The translations under genes were made by a program, and so were the position numbers. DNA of 64,000 nt from Humulus lupulus. Taxonomy: Eukaryota > Streptophyta > Magnoliopsida > Rosales > Cannabaceae. Below the pieces are notes generated by a model that was given only the letters and a program-made list of their open reading frames with translations, had not been told where the DNA came from and did no database searches. The stretch lies in contig NC_084793.1 in the NCBI RefSeq assembly GCF_963169125.1, positions 43,209,578 through 43,273,577 of the forward strand, in the 5' to 3' direction. Below are positions 47,262-57,620 of the stretch, one piece after another. How positions within the stretch are numbered: position 1 is the stretch's first letter; each line of letters begins with the position of its first letter.

Positions 47262-48336
47262 CTGATAATATTCAAAATGTTTTCTTGATATTGAAATCTG
47301 AAAAGAAAAAAAAATCACAAACTATACCGCTCACAGAGATAAACAGAGGTCTTCTGTTCTTGCTCATAGCCAGCAGGAGAGATAAACAGAGGGGGAGGGA
47401 CGGTTTGCTTTTGGTTTGTAAATAGCAACATGAACACAATCAATATTAAAATAAACTGCAAAAAAAAAAAAAACAATCAAAGAGCATGATCGAGTGTTAC
47501 ATATATAATGGAAACAAGAAGCTTTTCTCTAATTGTGCTGAAGCATCAACAGCTTGATATAACCTTCTCATGTTGATTCGGTTATATGTAAACTGTACAT
47601 TATAGCTATTATCATCTCTATGCCGTGAATGAAAATCTAGGGCAAACTTCAAATGCACTTCGTCAGCCTCAACTCGGTGGATACAACCCTAAATTTGGAT
47701 TAACAAGAAAAAAACCAGTCATATGTCTGAAATATTTGTGGGAATTTTTCAATTATATCACAAATTATAAACAATATCTATGGGAAGAATTCCACAAAAA
47801 TAAATATAGTTTCAAAGAGACGCATTAATAGTAACTCACATATTTTTTATCTTCTTGGTGGTCTCCTTGTCCAAATTTTTTATCTTCTTTTATTTCTAGG
47901 AATTTTATGGTTCAGAATTTAACAATTTAAGATAATTTGTTAAAATGTTGTGCTCTTTTGCAATGAGTTTTTTTCCTAGTAGTTTTGAACTAGGAAGATT
48001 TTAAAGAGACTTCACTCTAATTTGTGTTTTTCTTTTTGTTAGCTTTTTAGGATACTCTTTGTATTGGTTTCTCTTTCCTTTATTAATATATTGAGAGAGT
48101 GTCATTTGGTTTCGAGTATAATATCAACCTAGTTAAAATTCTATTCTTTAGCCTTTTGTTCCTATTCTCTCATTTTTATTAGATAAACAAAACAAGAAAG
48201 TGATTCACATAATAAAGAGGAGCATTCGTTCAAATATATTTCCTTCCTATGAATACAAATTAAAAGAAATTACTTCCATGGATGGCCAATAGTCCATGCT
48301 ACATCAACTTAACGAGGTCATAAAATTATAGTACAA

Positions 48337-49197
48337 TCAAACTTGATATGAGGGACTCCGTGCATCTTCAAAGGCAAGCTTAGTGAAAATAATATCCCCA
48401 TGGACAAGTGATGGTCTTCTCTCAGCAAGCCCAGGGACTTCAAGGGACAAAAATTGGTTTCCCTTTCTCCTGAAATAGACACGCTCCATGTCATAGGTCC
48501 TCATGTCTTCTTGAATTAACAAATGGCCAACTTTTAGCACCCAAAAAGAAAAAGAAAGATTGACTGTTACGCATCTTATAAAATAAACAAGCTACCTCCA
48601 ATTGTAGCTCTTCCATAATAAGTAAAGTTTTAAAGAAAGAAGAATATTTTCTTCTACTAGTAAGCCCCTCATGAACGCAATCAGGGATCTGATTTTCTTG
48701 AAGAAGTTCTCTAATTTCTCTTGGAATATCATATCGCGGAAGCCTATTTCTTACAAATTGGCGATTCCCTCTAGAAGGACGTGGAGTTGTAACATATGAA
48801 TCCACAGTAAACTGTTTTTTCTTTCTAATGTTTTTTGAGTAAGGATTCCTGGAAGCAAGTGTCTGAGAAATCTTATCATCCGCCAAGAGAAAAACAACTC
48901 TTTCTGTAGTATCATTATTGATATCAAAATGCACTATTCCAGTGTGCATACAAACTTCCTTGGGTTTGCAAGAAAGCCATACAGTCAAAGTCTCACCAGG
49001 CTGAAGCACCCTGTCTTCCAAGGAATGAGATTCAAGGAATGCTTGTATGGTTTTTACATCAGAATCTGCCCGCGGAGGCTCCATTAGAGAAATCGTGAAC
49101 GTGTCTTCTGGGGTTGAGGCATAAATCTTTACTCCCCAGAGATCAACGGGTTCAGTGGTCGTGTTCTTTATTATAATTGAATCTGAAGTTGTTTGTC
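48337..49197 (-). pseudogene. SDE3: SDE3/MOV10-like RNA helicase gene fragment in the CACTA element
   Basis: Two minus-strand exons. Exon 48596-49197 includes DLWGVKIYASTPEDTFTISL, LQPGETLTVWLSCKPKEV and ERVVFLLADDKISQTLAS. Exon 48337-48507 includes GNQFLSLEVPGLAERRPSLV then HGDIIF. These match the region of plant SDE3 ahead of the superfamily-1 helicase core. SDE3 acts in RNA silencing, in signal amplification with RDR6 and through AGO binding. The helicase motifs themselves are absent. The donor after 48596 is a normal GT, but the acceptor appears mutated: the base needed for AG before the in-phase GAAGAC is A. The first exon also starts at an AG border (49198), so at least one intron boundary was captured. 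Identification is from remembered family motifs and is fairly secure. Confidence 0.85.
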
Positions 49198-49929
49198 CTG
49201 CAAGTATTGATTGAGGCTCATTAAATGTTTGAGGTTTAGGATTTTAAACTTTCAAATCCATAAATCAACACAAAAAAAAATAATCAAAATTGACAGGCTC
49301 AGTTACCTTAGTTTACATATAAATCATACTTCATATATCATAAATTAAAAAAATGGGTTAAAGTTACCTTACTTCACATAATGGATAGACTCGGTTGCCC
49401 ATCGCCCATGGAGGAAAGGCCTCTGGTTCGCGCTAGGGAGAAGAAAGGGTCAAAGCACTTTGGGGAGCATCTGCTTCGCCCCTTATTGCGTATTTTCATC
49501 ATCGTCCCAAAGCCCTTTCCTGGGACCCTTCATCATTGATCCTTAGCACCCACATCTGAAAGAGAATGAGAGAGAGAGGTCGGTGAACGATGGTTCCAAA
49601 CCAGAGAGAGCGAAAGAGAGAGTCATTGTGAGTGGGATGAACGAGAGATTGAGAGAAGGCAAGAGATTTGAGTGTGTGTGGCTATTTTTAGAGGGAGAGA
49701 AAAAGAGACAGAGAGGGGAACGCAGTTAGGGTTGATTTGTGAAGAAGAAGATACAGGAGAGAGAGAGATACTTTAGGGCTAATAGAATATTAGAGGGGGA
49801 GATGGAAAAGCTAGTGGCGGGCTTTAAAATTTACTGTACCAAAACGCGCCTAATTTTTTCTATTTAACCATAGCGTTTTTTGAAAATTGTTATTTTTAGG
49901 TGTAATATTAGGCTAAAATTCTTGTAGTG
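49198..49929. other. CACTA right subterminal region
   Basis: After the SDE3-like piece the DNA is AT-rich, then purine-rich (GAGA-type runs at 49560-49800), then ends in the CACTA terminus. No gene was recognised. Because all captured fragments face left, a promoter here could drive a chimeric transcript, but no clear TATA box stands out. Confidence 0.4.
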
Positions 49930-50806
49930 TGGGGGCCGCGGCTGAAAATAATCTATTTTGGAAAGAATGTATGTAAAACCCTACTTCCTTAGAGTCGTTA
50001 CTAAGTGAGTTAAAAACGTGCTATTAGCTCGCGTAATCGAGGTTTTAGGTAAAAAAATGTGACTAAACTGAGACAAAATCTGTTTAAAGACATTTAATGT
50101 AAAAACATGGTAATTCATTGAAATCGTAAAGAGTTATACATTTGGGATCCCAAAAATATTGTTTAGAATTTGCTTTACATCTCAAAATACATTTACGGTC
50201 AACTTAGGTGACAAATCTATACCAGTACATTACATCTTCCCAAAATAACCCTGGCCGTGGCAGCCAGGTAGGCCGAACATGTACCTATCGCTCCACACTC
50301 TCCATACTCATGGTTGGTCGACCTTTCCTTTGCCCTTATCTGCACCATAGAGCACCCGTGAGCCTTGCCTAGCAAGAAAACTCAACACAAAACAATTAAC
50401 ATATGCATATCTATCAACAACATATAACAAAGCAACCAACAGGCTAAACACATAACGACCATGCCATCCGAGGTGCTTTACCAGGCCCTGGGTTTGCGGT
50501 CTTCACCGAGAGGATGACTCCAGCTTCCTAGGACGGTCTCGCCCTAACGACTTGCACTCCGCATGCTCAATGCAGTTTCTCGACCCCTTGCCATACTCGA
50601 CTTTGCACTCCGCGTGCTCAACCCCGTTCCCGACCTTTAGCCTTCACTTACAAATATGTATCACATAGCATAATATCAACAGTTATTTAAACATATACTA
50701 AACATAAACATTAGGGCTACACCCTGCAATTCACTCAATAGGGCCACGCCTTGCTCTACGGGTACAACAATTTTCTTACATGTGTCCCAAGCTATCTGAG
50801 CACCGT

Positions 50807-52567
50807 TGTAACATCCTCCTAATCCAGGATCGTTACACTGTGTACTTAAAATTGTGTCAGACCTCCTAATCAGTTCATTTGGCTAAAACGTGTAACTAAG
50901 GTTAATGACAAGGGTTAGGGTTAAAAATTTTGGTCAAATAACCATTTACTTTTATTCCAAAAGTGTTATATAACATGGGATCCCAAAATATTACAACCCA
51001 ACTGTTAAAAAGGGTAAATACATATCAAAAGTTACATCAGCCGGTCTAAGCAGCAAAATAGGGTTATAACCCTAGTTCCTCTGAGATAGCCTCGACCATG
51101 ATGGTCGAGCAGCCGCATATGTACACGCCGCCACCGAAGCTCTCCAACTCATGGCGAGTCAAGCTTTCCCTTTCCCTTACCTACACCACAAAGCACCCGT
51201 GAGCCGAGGCTCAGCAAGAAAACAGAACGTGTAACAACAAAGAATATAACTTTAAAATAACCATTCAACAATAATCAATAACATTAATTCATACCCAATG
51301 TCATTTAAGTTCAATCACATGATCATTGGCTCAACCTAGGGCCGCTGTCCTATTCAATTGGCTTTTAAGCCAACTCCCCGGGCGTATGCCCTAGCTATGT
51401 GACCATAGAGTCACCTGGGGCCTCGCCCTTAGCTTTGTTTCACTAGCCATAGAGCTAGATCAACCCCTGTGGTTCACCACCGACCTTAGATTCGATCAAC
51501 GTAATAATACGTTGCTAGTTTAGGCCAATGCCTCTTGACTAGCGCACAGCGCGCTATTGCTGTCCTTGACTCATAAGTCAAGCCCTGATCCAGGATTACA
51601 TACCTTACTTATATGAAACCGATGTGGATAGGCACATCCCGACAAATTAAGCACATATTCATGCTAATCACATAACCCCATTGGATAACCATTTTCATAA
51701 TACTAAACATATTTATATAACGGGGCCACATGCCCTAACCATAGAATTCATGCAACGAATATAAGCACTTAAGCATTTATCAACAAGCATTTAGAACAAT
51801 AGCCTAACATAACAAATCCTGGGGCCCAAGCCCTAATCATATTAATATATAACAGACGAGCCAAGCCCTAATCACATACAACACGTTCTGGGTGCAGTTT
51901 TCTTACCTTAGGTCCAAGCAAGCGCAAATAAGAACGACCATCGAGCACGATCCCGGTTCTGAGCCCCTAGCGATACCCTAGGTCATAACTATAAAATAGG
52001 ATTCTATTAATATCGAGCGATCGCAGAGACCTCCCAAGGCGCCTAGTTCAAGCTAAGTCGCAACTTGTCAAGAACAAGGTCCCGACTTGGCCCCTAGAAC
52101 CCATAAATAACCTCCATTTCAGCAGCCAAATTCAATCCTAACCATACCAAATTTCACCCCAAAACATAATTCAACTATCCCAATCACTCTAATATGTTCC
52201 CAGGAACAAAACCCAACAAAACTTAGTCTTAAAATCTCATCAAAACTCCAATTCAATCCATAAGCTAAAAGGGTTCAAGAATATCCTTAAAACAACCAAA
52301 AAAATCAGATAATAATGTGGTATCTCACACATATCACATATATGCACATTATACACATTTATGCCCGCAACGGGCCAAATTACCAAATCGTCATTCTAAT
52401 AAGAAGCAAGCCCACATGCATATTTAATATCTCTAAATATGCGTATTTAATCATATTATCACATAATTCACAATTAATATAGCAATTAAACACGTAGTTC
52501 CATATATTGCCATCCCGACCCCTTAATCAAGGCCCTAAGCCTTATTAGGTAATTTTGGGACGTTACA
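50807..52567 (-). repeat. Chromovirus 3' LTR
   Basis: Plus-strand ends are TGTAACATCC and GGGACGTTACA (1761 bases). It is the same LTR as 57621-60140 but lacks two blocks present there, about 58836-59090 and about 59370-59880. Outside these gaps the two LTRs are very similar. Confidence 0.9.
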
Positions 52568-52569
52568 AC

Positions 52570-52581
52570 TATCCCCTCCTT
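52570..52581 (-). other. Chromovirus polypurine tract
   Basis: On the minus strand AAGGAGGGGATAG lies directly before the LTR start. GAGGACGAATTTTCTGTAAG precedes it, the usual context in Tekay-type elements. Confidence 0.8.
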
Positions 52582-52599
52582 ACAGAAAATTCGTCCTCG

Positions 52600-54043
52600 A
52601 AATTTTACCTGAACAGCTCGGGAAACTGAGCTCGCATATCTGCCTCCAACTCCCAGGTCGCTTCCTTGACTCTGCTATTCCTCCATAAGACCTTAACCAA
52701 AGGTATAGTCTTGTTCCTCAGGACCTTGTCCTTCCTGTCAAGAATCTGAACTGGTTGTTCTTCCTAAGACAAGTCTGCCTCCAATTCCAAATCCTCATAA
52801 CTCAGTACATGAGTTTCATCTAACACATACTTCCTCAACATGGAAATATGGAATACATTATGCACACTAGACAGTGCAGGGGGTAAGGCCAATCTGTAGG
52901 CCGCCTGCCCGATCCTCTCCAGGATCTCAAACGGTCCCACAAACCTGGGGCTCAGCTTGCCCTTCTTTTCGAACCTCTTCACCTCGCTCAGAGGTGAAAC
53001 CCTAAGGAAGACATAGTCTCCCACCTGGAACTCTACGTTCCTCTGCCTACTTTGAGAAGCGAGCATCCAAGCTCTAATCTTCTCGATAGCCTCAGTGGTC
53101 CTCTGGACTGCATCCGGACCTAGATATTTCCTCTCACCCATCCCATCCCAGTGAATGGGCGACTTGCACTTCCTACCATAGAACATCTCATAAGGTTCCA
53201 CTCTGATGGTAGAATGATAACTGTTGTTATAAGAAAATTCTATCATAGGCAAATATTTACTCCAGGACCCTTCAAAGTCCAACACACACGCTCTCAGCAT
53301 GTCCTCCAATATCTGGATAGTCCTCTCAGACTGACCATCGGTCTGAAGATGATAAGTTGTGCTGAACTTCAGCTGTGTACCCATTGCCCTCTACAAACTC
53401 CCACAAAACTTGGAAGTAAAGATAAGGTCCCTATCAGACACGATAGACATTGAAGTCCCATGAAGGCGAACTATCTCTTTCACATAGAGATCTGCATACT
53501 GGTCAACTGTGTAATTGGTCCTTACTGGTAAAAATGAGCTGATTTTGTGTACCGATCTACGATGACCCAAATAGAATCATTTTGGCCTACTGTCCTGGGC
53601 AAGCCTACCACAAAATCCATTGTAATATCTTCCCACTTCCACTCTGGGATCAGAGGCTGCAACAGCCTCGCTGGCCTCTGATGCTCAGCCTTGACCTGCT
53701 GACAAGTCAGGCACCTTGCCACGTACTCGGTCACATCCCTCTTCATCCCAGGCCACCAATATAAAACCTTCAGGCCCTGATACATCTTCGTGGTGCCTGG
53801 ATGAAGAGAATAAGGGGTGGTGTGAGATTCATCCAGAATCTCTCGTTTGATCTCGGTGTCCATCGGAACACAAATCCGACCCTTATACCTCAGTAAACCC
53901 ATACTCGACACTGAATAGTCCTTAGCTACTCTAGCTAGGACATCCTCTCTAACATGTCCCAACTGTGAATCATCTAACTGTCTCTGCATGATTCTCTCCA
54001 AGAGAGTAGACTGTAAAGTAATGTTGGCCAAATGGCCGACCAC
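52600..54043 (-). pseudogene. Chromovirus integrase and chromodomain
   Basis: The zinc finger is near 53700-53820 (HPGTTKMYQ then CLTCQ). The DDE core has its first Asp in ITMDFVVGLP near 53600, the second in SDRDLIF near 53450 and Glu in GQSERTIQ near 53330. The GPFEILERIGQAAYRL block is near 52900. The chromodomain follows at about 52600-52750 (VLWRNSRVKEATWE). It is expected to direct insertion towards specific chromatin. Breaks are TAA after SAHFYQ (near 53522), TAG before RAMGTQ (near 53393), a frameshift between them, and TAG before the chromodomain (near 52766). Confidence 0.9.
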
Positions 54044-54058
54044 TAACTCAATCCCCGC

Positions 54059-55403
54059 TCAAGTCATCTCATCAGCCAACTTCCTCGATATCTGTCTAGC
54101 ACTATATAACTGTCTCGGCCCCTTTCGACTTAAGGCATTTGTTACCACGTTGTCCTTCTCAGGGTGATAGAGGATCTCACAATCATAATCATTTACTAGT
54201 TCCAACCAACGTCTCTGCCTCATGTTCAGATCCTTCTGGGTGAAAAAGTACTCCAGGCTCTTGTGATCAGTGTATAACTCACACTTCTCACCATACAAGT
54301 AATGTCGCCACACCTTTAGTGCAAAACACAACCGCTGCCAGCTCTAAATCATGTGTGGGATATCTCTGCTCATAATCCTTCAACTGACGTGATGCATAGG
54401 AAATCACCCTACCTCGAAGCGTCACAATAAACCACAAACTTACCTTGATCTGTAGGAAGGCTCGAAACTAGTGCGGTGATCAAACTCTCCTTGAGCTTCT
54501 AAAAAATTTCTTCACACTTGTCCGACCACACAAATTTCTGATTCTTGCTGTCAACTCTGTCAATGATGATGCAGCCTTGGAGAACCCTTCCACAAAGCGC
54601 CTGTAATAACCTACCAAACCCAAGAAACTTCTGATCTTTGAAGCGTTCTTCGGTCTTGGCAAATCTCTGACCACTTCAATCTTCGTTGGATCCACCTTAA
54701 TACCATCTTTACTGACTATGTGACCTAAGAAAGTCACTTATGGAAACCAAAACTCGCACTTCTTGAACTTCGCATACAACCTGTGCTCTCTCAACCTCTC
54801 TAATACCAATCTGAGGTGATGCTCATGCTTTGTCTCCGTCCGAGAGTATATCAATATATCGTCAATGAAGACGATCATAAACTGGTCCAGGTAGTCTTTG
54901 AACATTCTGTTCATCAAATTCATAAATTTTGCCGGGGCATTAGTCAATTCAAATGACATAACCAAAAACTCATAATGCCCGTACCTGGTGCGAAAAGTTG
55001 TCTTCGGTATATCTTCCTCCTTGATCCTCAGCTGGTAATAACCAGATCGAAGATCTATCTTAAAAAATATTGTTCTACCCTGCAACTGGTCAAACCGATC
55101 ATCAATCCTTGGCAGATGATATCTATTCTTGATAGTCAACTTATTCAGTTTCCTGTAATCGATGCACATCCTCAGAGAACCGTCTTTCTTCTTCACAAAG
55201 AGAACTGGTGCGCCCCATGGCGAGAAACTGGGCCTGATTAAACCCGAGTCCAGTAACTCCTGTAATTGAACCTTTAGTTCCTTTAGCTCTGCTGGAGCCA
55301 TCCTGTAAGGTGCCCTAGACACTGGCTTTGTCCTTGATGCCAATTCAATCACAAACGCAATCTCCCTAAGTGGAGGTAACCTTGGCAAGTCCTCTACAAA
55401 CAC
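54059..55403 (-). pseudogene. Chromovirus reverse transcriptase and RNase H
   Basis: RT covers about 54738-55403, with [15 protein letters not shown], the [15 protein letters not shown] block and the catalytic FIDD at 54858-54869, all intact. The thumb and connection are at 54480-54737 ([15 protein letters not shown]), after a stop near 54738. RNase H is at 54059-54331 ([12 protein letters not shown]), after a frameshift. The catalytic RT motif is preserved, but the reading frame is broken at least three times. Confidence 0.92.
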
Positions 55404-57038
55404 ATCCAGAAACTCACAGACTAACCGAGTCTATTCTGGGCCCACTGACACGACCTGAGTAGTATCCACCACACTAGCTAAGAACCCAATGCATCCACCC
55501 TGCAACAGGTCTCTAGCTCTAAGTACTAATATCATAGGTATACGAGGTCCATGCATAGTACCAACAAAAACAAAGGGGTCCTCACTCTCTGGCTCAAAAG
55601 TTACCATCTTCTTCTTACAGTCTATCGATGCCCCATACTTCTATAGTCAATCCATACCAAGAATTATGTCAAAATCAGTCATTTCTAACTCCACCAAGTC
55701 AACTGACAACTCCCTGCCATCCACTGTAACCGGTAGTGACCTAATCCATCTTCTGGACACCACTAACTCTCCAGTAGAAAATACCGTACCAAACCCCACA
55801 GAAAAGAAATCACAAGGTCTACACAACCCATCTATATTCCTACTAGCAACAAAGGAGTGTGTAGCACCCGAATCAATAAGAACAATGCAAAAGGTTCCAG
55901 CACTAGAAAGCTGACCTGTAACCACCGAGGGACTAGCCTCGGCCTCTGTCTGGGTCAAAGTGAACACCCGAGCTGGTGTCAGGCTGTCCACTTTCTTCAG
56001 CTCTTCCTTTCTGGCTCTCGGGCAATCTTTCTTCAGATGCCCCGTACTACCACAAACAAAACAGGCCTTCGCCCGACACTCCCCAACATGGCGCCTTCTG
56101 CACCTAGGACACTATGGGAATGCCCTCCATGTCTACCGCCACTCTGGCGGCCCATCTGTATACCCCGTGGCCTCCTATCTGGCCCTGGAACTGAAACTGT
56201 GTCTGGGGTCTTCCTTTTCTGATCAATGGGGCCTCTGACCTTACCAAAACCTGGAAATGGAGGTCTCGGCCTCCTAGATTCCCTTTTGGCTACATTATCA
56301 CGCCAGATCTTATTCTCAGCGGTAAGCGCCTTCTCCACAATCTGTGCATAGGTAGTCACTCCTGGCACAGTAGTAATGCGAACATCCCGGGCTATCATAG
56401 GTTGTAGCCCCTGCCAATCTATCGAATTTCAGGGCATAATCGGTCACTGACATGTTACCCTGAAGTAACCTGCTGAACTCCTTAGCCTTCGCAGCCTTAA
56501 CTGCATCATTGTAGTATTTCTCATTGAATAAGGTTCTGAACTCTTCCCACTCCATTGTGGTAACTGCTCTAGTCTGGGATTCCACCTCCCAACATATTTG
56601 GGCATCCTCCCGAAACATATAAGTGGCACAGACCACTCTCTCATTACCATCTACCCTCATAAAGTCCAGGTTATTGGTTATCATGGTCATCCACTGCTCA
56701 GCCTTCAGTGGATCAGAACCACCCTAAGAAACTGGAGGGTGTTGCTTCCTGAATCTCTAATATAGGGGTTCCCACCTATCTTCCCCTGCTTGGGGTTGTA
56801 CAACTGCCGGTACCTCTATCTGTGACACTGGAGGTACCGCAGCCTGTAGGTTCCCTACTGGAACCTGTTGTTGTCTTAAGAGGCATATCTCTTCTTCCTG
56901 CCTCTCTAACTTGGCTTACATGTCAGCAAGCACTTGTTGCTAGTTCTCTGGAGCTGGCGGTGGGGCCTGGCCCTGGTCATTCCCTTCACTGGCCTATAAC
57001 TCTTGGCCAGCCAGCCTCTCTGACCTTCGTGGATTCAT
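55404..57038 (-). pseudogene. Chromovirus gag and protease
   Basis: Gag starts at the ATG at 57038 (MNPRRSERLAG) and is soon interrupted by stops. The capsid domain is near 56400-56700 (WEEFRTLFNEKYYNDAV). The zinc-knuckle coding near 56030-56110 lies in another frame than the flanking pieces. The protease near 55750-55900 has LIDSGATHSFVA, an intact active-site signature, followed by DFDIILGMD near 55650. At least two frameshifts separate gag from protease. Confidence 0.88.
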
Positions 57039-57600
57039 TATGACACTCTATCCACCCTACAGAGATCAAATCGGCCATTAGGTAAGTCATAACTATACCA
57101 CTTGCCGCCTGACGGTCCAAGATCATCAAATAACAAGCATATGCAATGCTAATAATCATGCCATCACATAATATATATATTCATTCATAGTGCTAATAAG
57201 CACCTCTTGATATCCATCAGCAAATAACAATACATACAAACATATGCAAGTAGTTTCACAAATCCAACATAGCTAATAAGCATGTTCTTGTAATTCCTGC
57301 CAGTAATAACAATGCTAATAAACATTTTCCCCTGACCTATATACAAATAATAGTGCTGATAAGCGGTTCCCATGCATCCACAAGCAATAACGATGCTAAT
57401 AAGCACGTTCTTTAACATTCACGCAACAGTCAAGAGCCAGACCCTATTAGATAGTCTCATGCTTCCTAAACAGGCATGCACATAAGGCATTCATATCATG
57501 TTTAAGTATTTAAACATATAACAGTTACCGAACCCTGAGTCGAGCTTGTCTTTAGTGGCGAGTGTACATGCCCAGCCAGTCTTCAGGAACCCTTAAACCT

Positions 57601-57617
57601 TGGCAGCTCTGATACCA
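57601..57617 (-). other. Chromovirus primer binding site (tRNA-iMet)
   Basis: On the minus strand TTGGTATCAGAGCTGCCA, a few bases after the LTR end, contains the exact TGGTATCAGAGC of the initiator-methionine tRNA site. Confidence 0.9.
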
Positions 57618-57620
57618 AGT

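Larger units (their letters stand above)
41586..49929. mobile_element. CACTA (En/Spm) transposon carrying host gene fragments
   Basis: The ends are CACTACAAGAAAAAA at 41586 and TTCTTGTAGTG at 49919-49929, the canonical CACTA termini. The 3-bp duplication TGG is at 41583-41585 and 49930-49932. Both subterminal regions carry repeated AT-rich motifs, such as ATTTTTAGGTG near 41750 and near 49890. No TnpA or TnpD-like transposase was seen, so it is non-autonomous. The 8.3 kb interior holds minus-strand gene pieces with introns: dienelactone-hydrolase-like, casein-kinase-1-like, unrecognised exon-like pieces and SDE3-like. Retained introns point to capture at the DNA level. Stretches 41600-42900, 43640-44540 and 46300-48330 show no further recognisable exon. 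Confidence 0.92.
39408..49951. mobile_element. Long-TIR Mutator-like non-autonomous transposon, split by the CACTA element
   Basis: The left arm at 39408-39785 is the reverse complement of 41250-41585 plus 49930-49951. Shared blocks are ACTGATACAAAATTAACTTT (right) and its complement (left), ATGGTGAATCA, and the ACTTTGTAA block. Such terminal inverted repeats of 350-380 bases suggest a Mutator-like element. A possible 9-bp TSD with one mismatch is TCAATTTTG (39399-39407) and TCTATTTTG (49952-49960). Without the CACTA insertion it is about 2.2 kb. The interior (39786-41249) is AT-rich with (TA)n runs near 40314-40348 and has no transposase. Confidence 0.65.

Noticed and set aside
48491..49084. 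Reading the SDE3-like frame as a complete small gene.
   Set aside because: The match starts upstream of the first ATG, ends by reading into an intron, lacks the helicase motifs and lies inside the CACTA ends.
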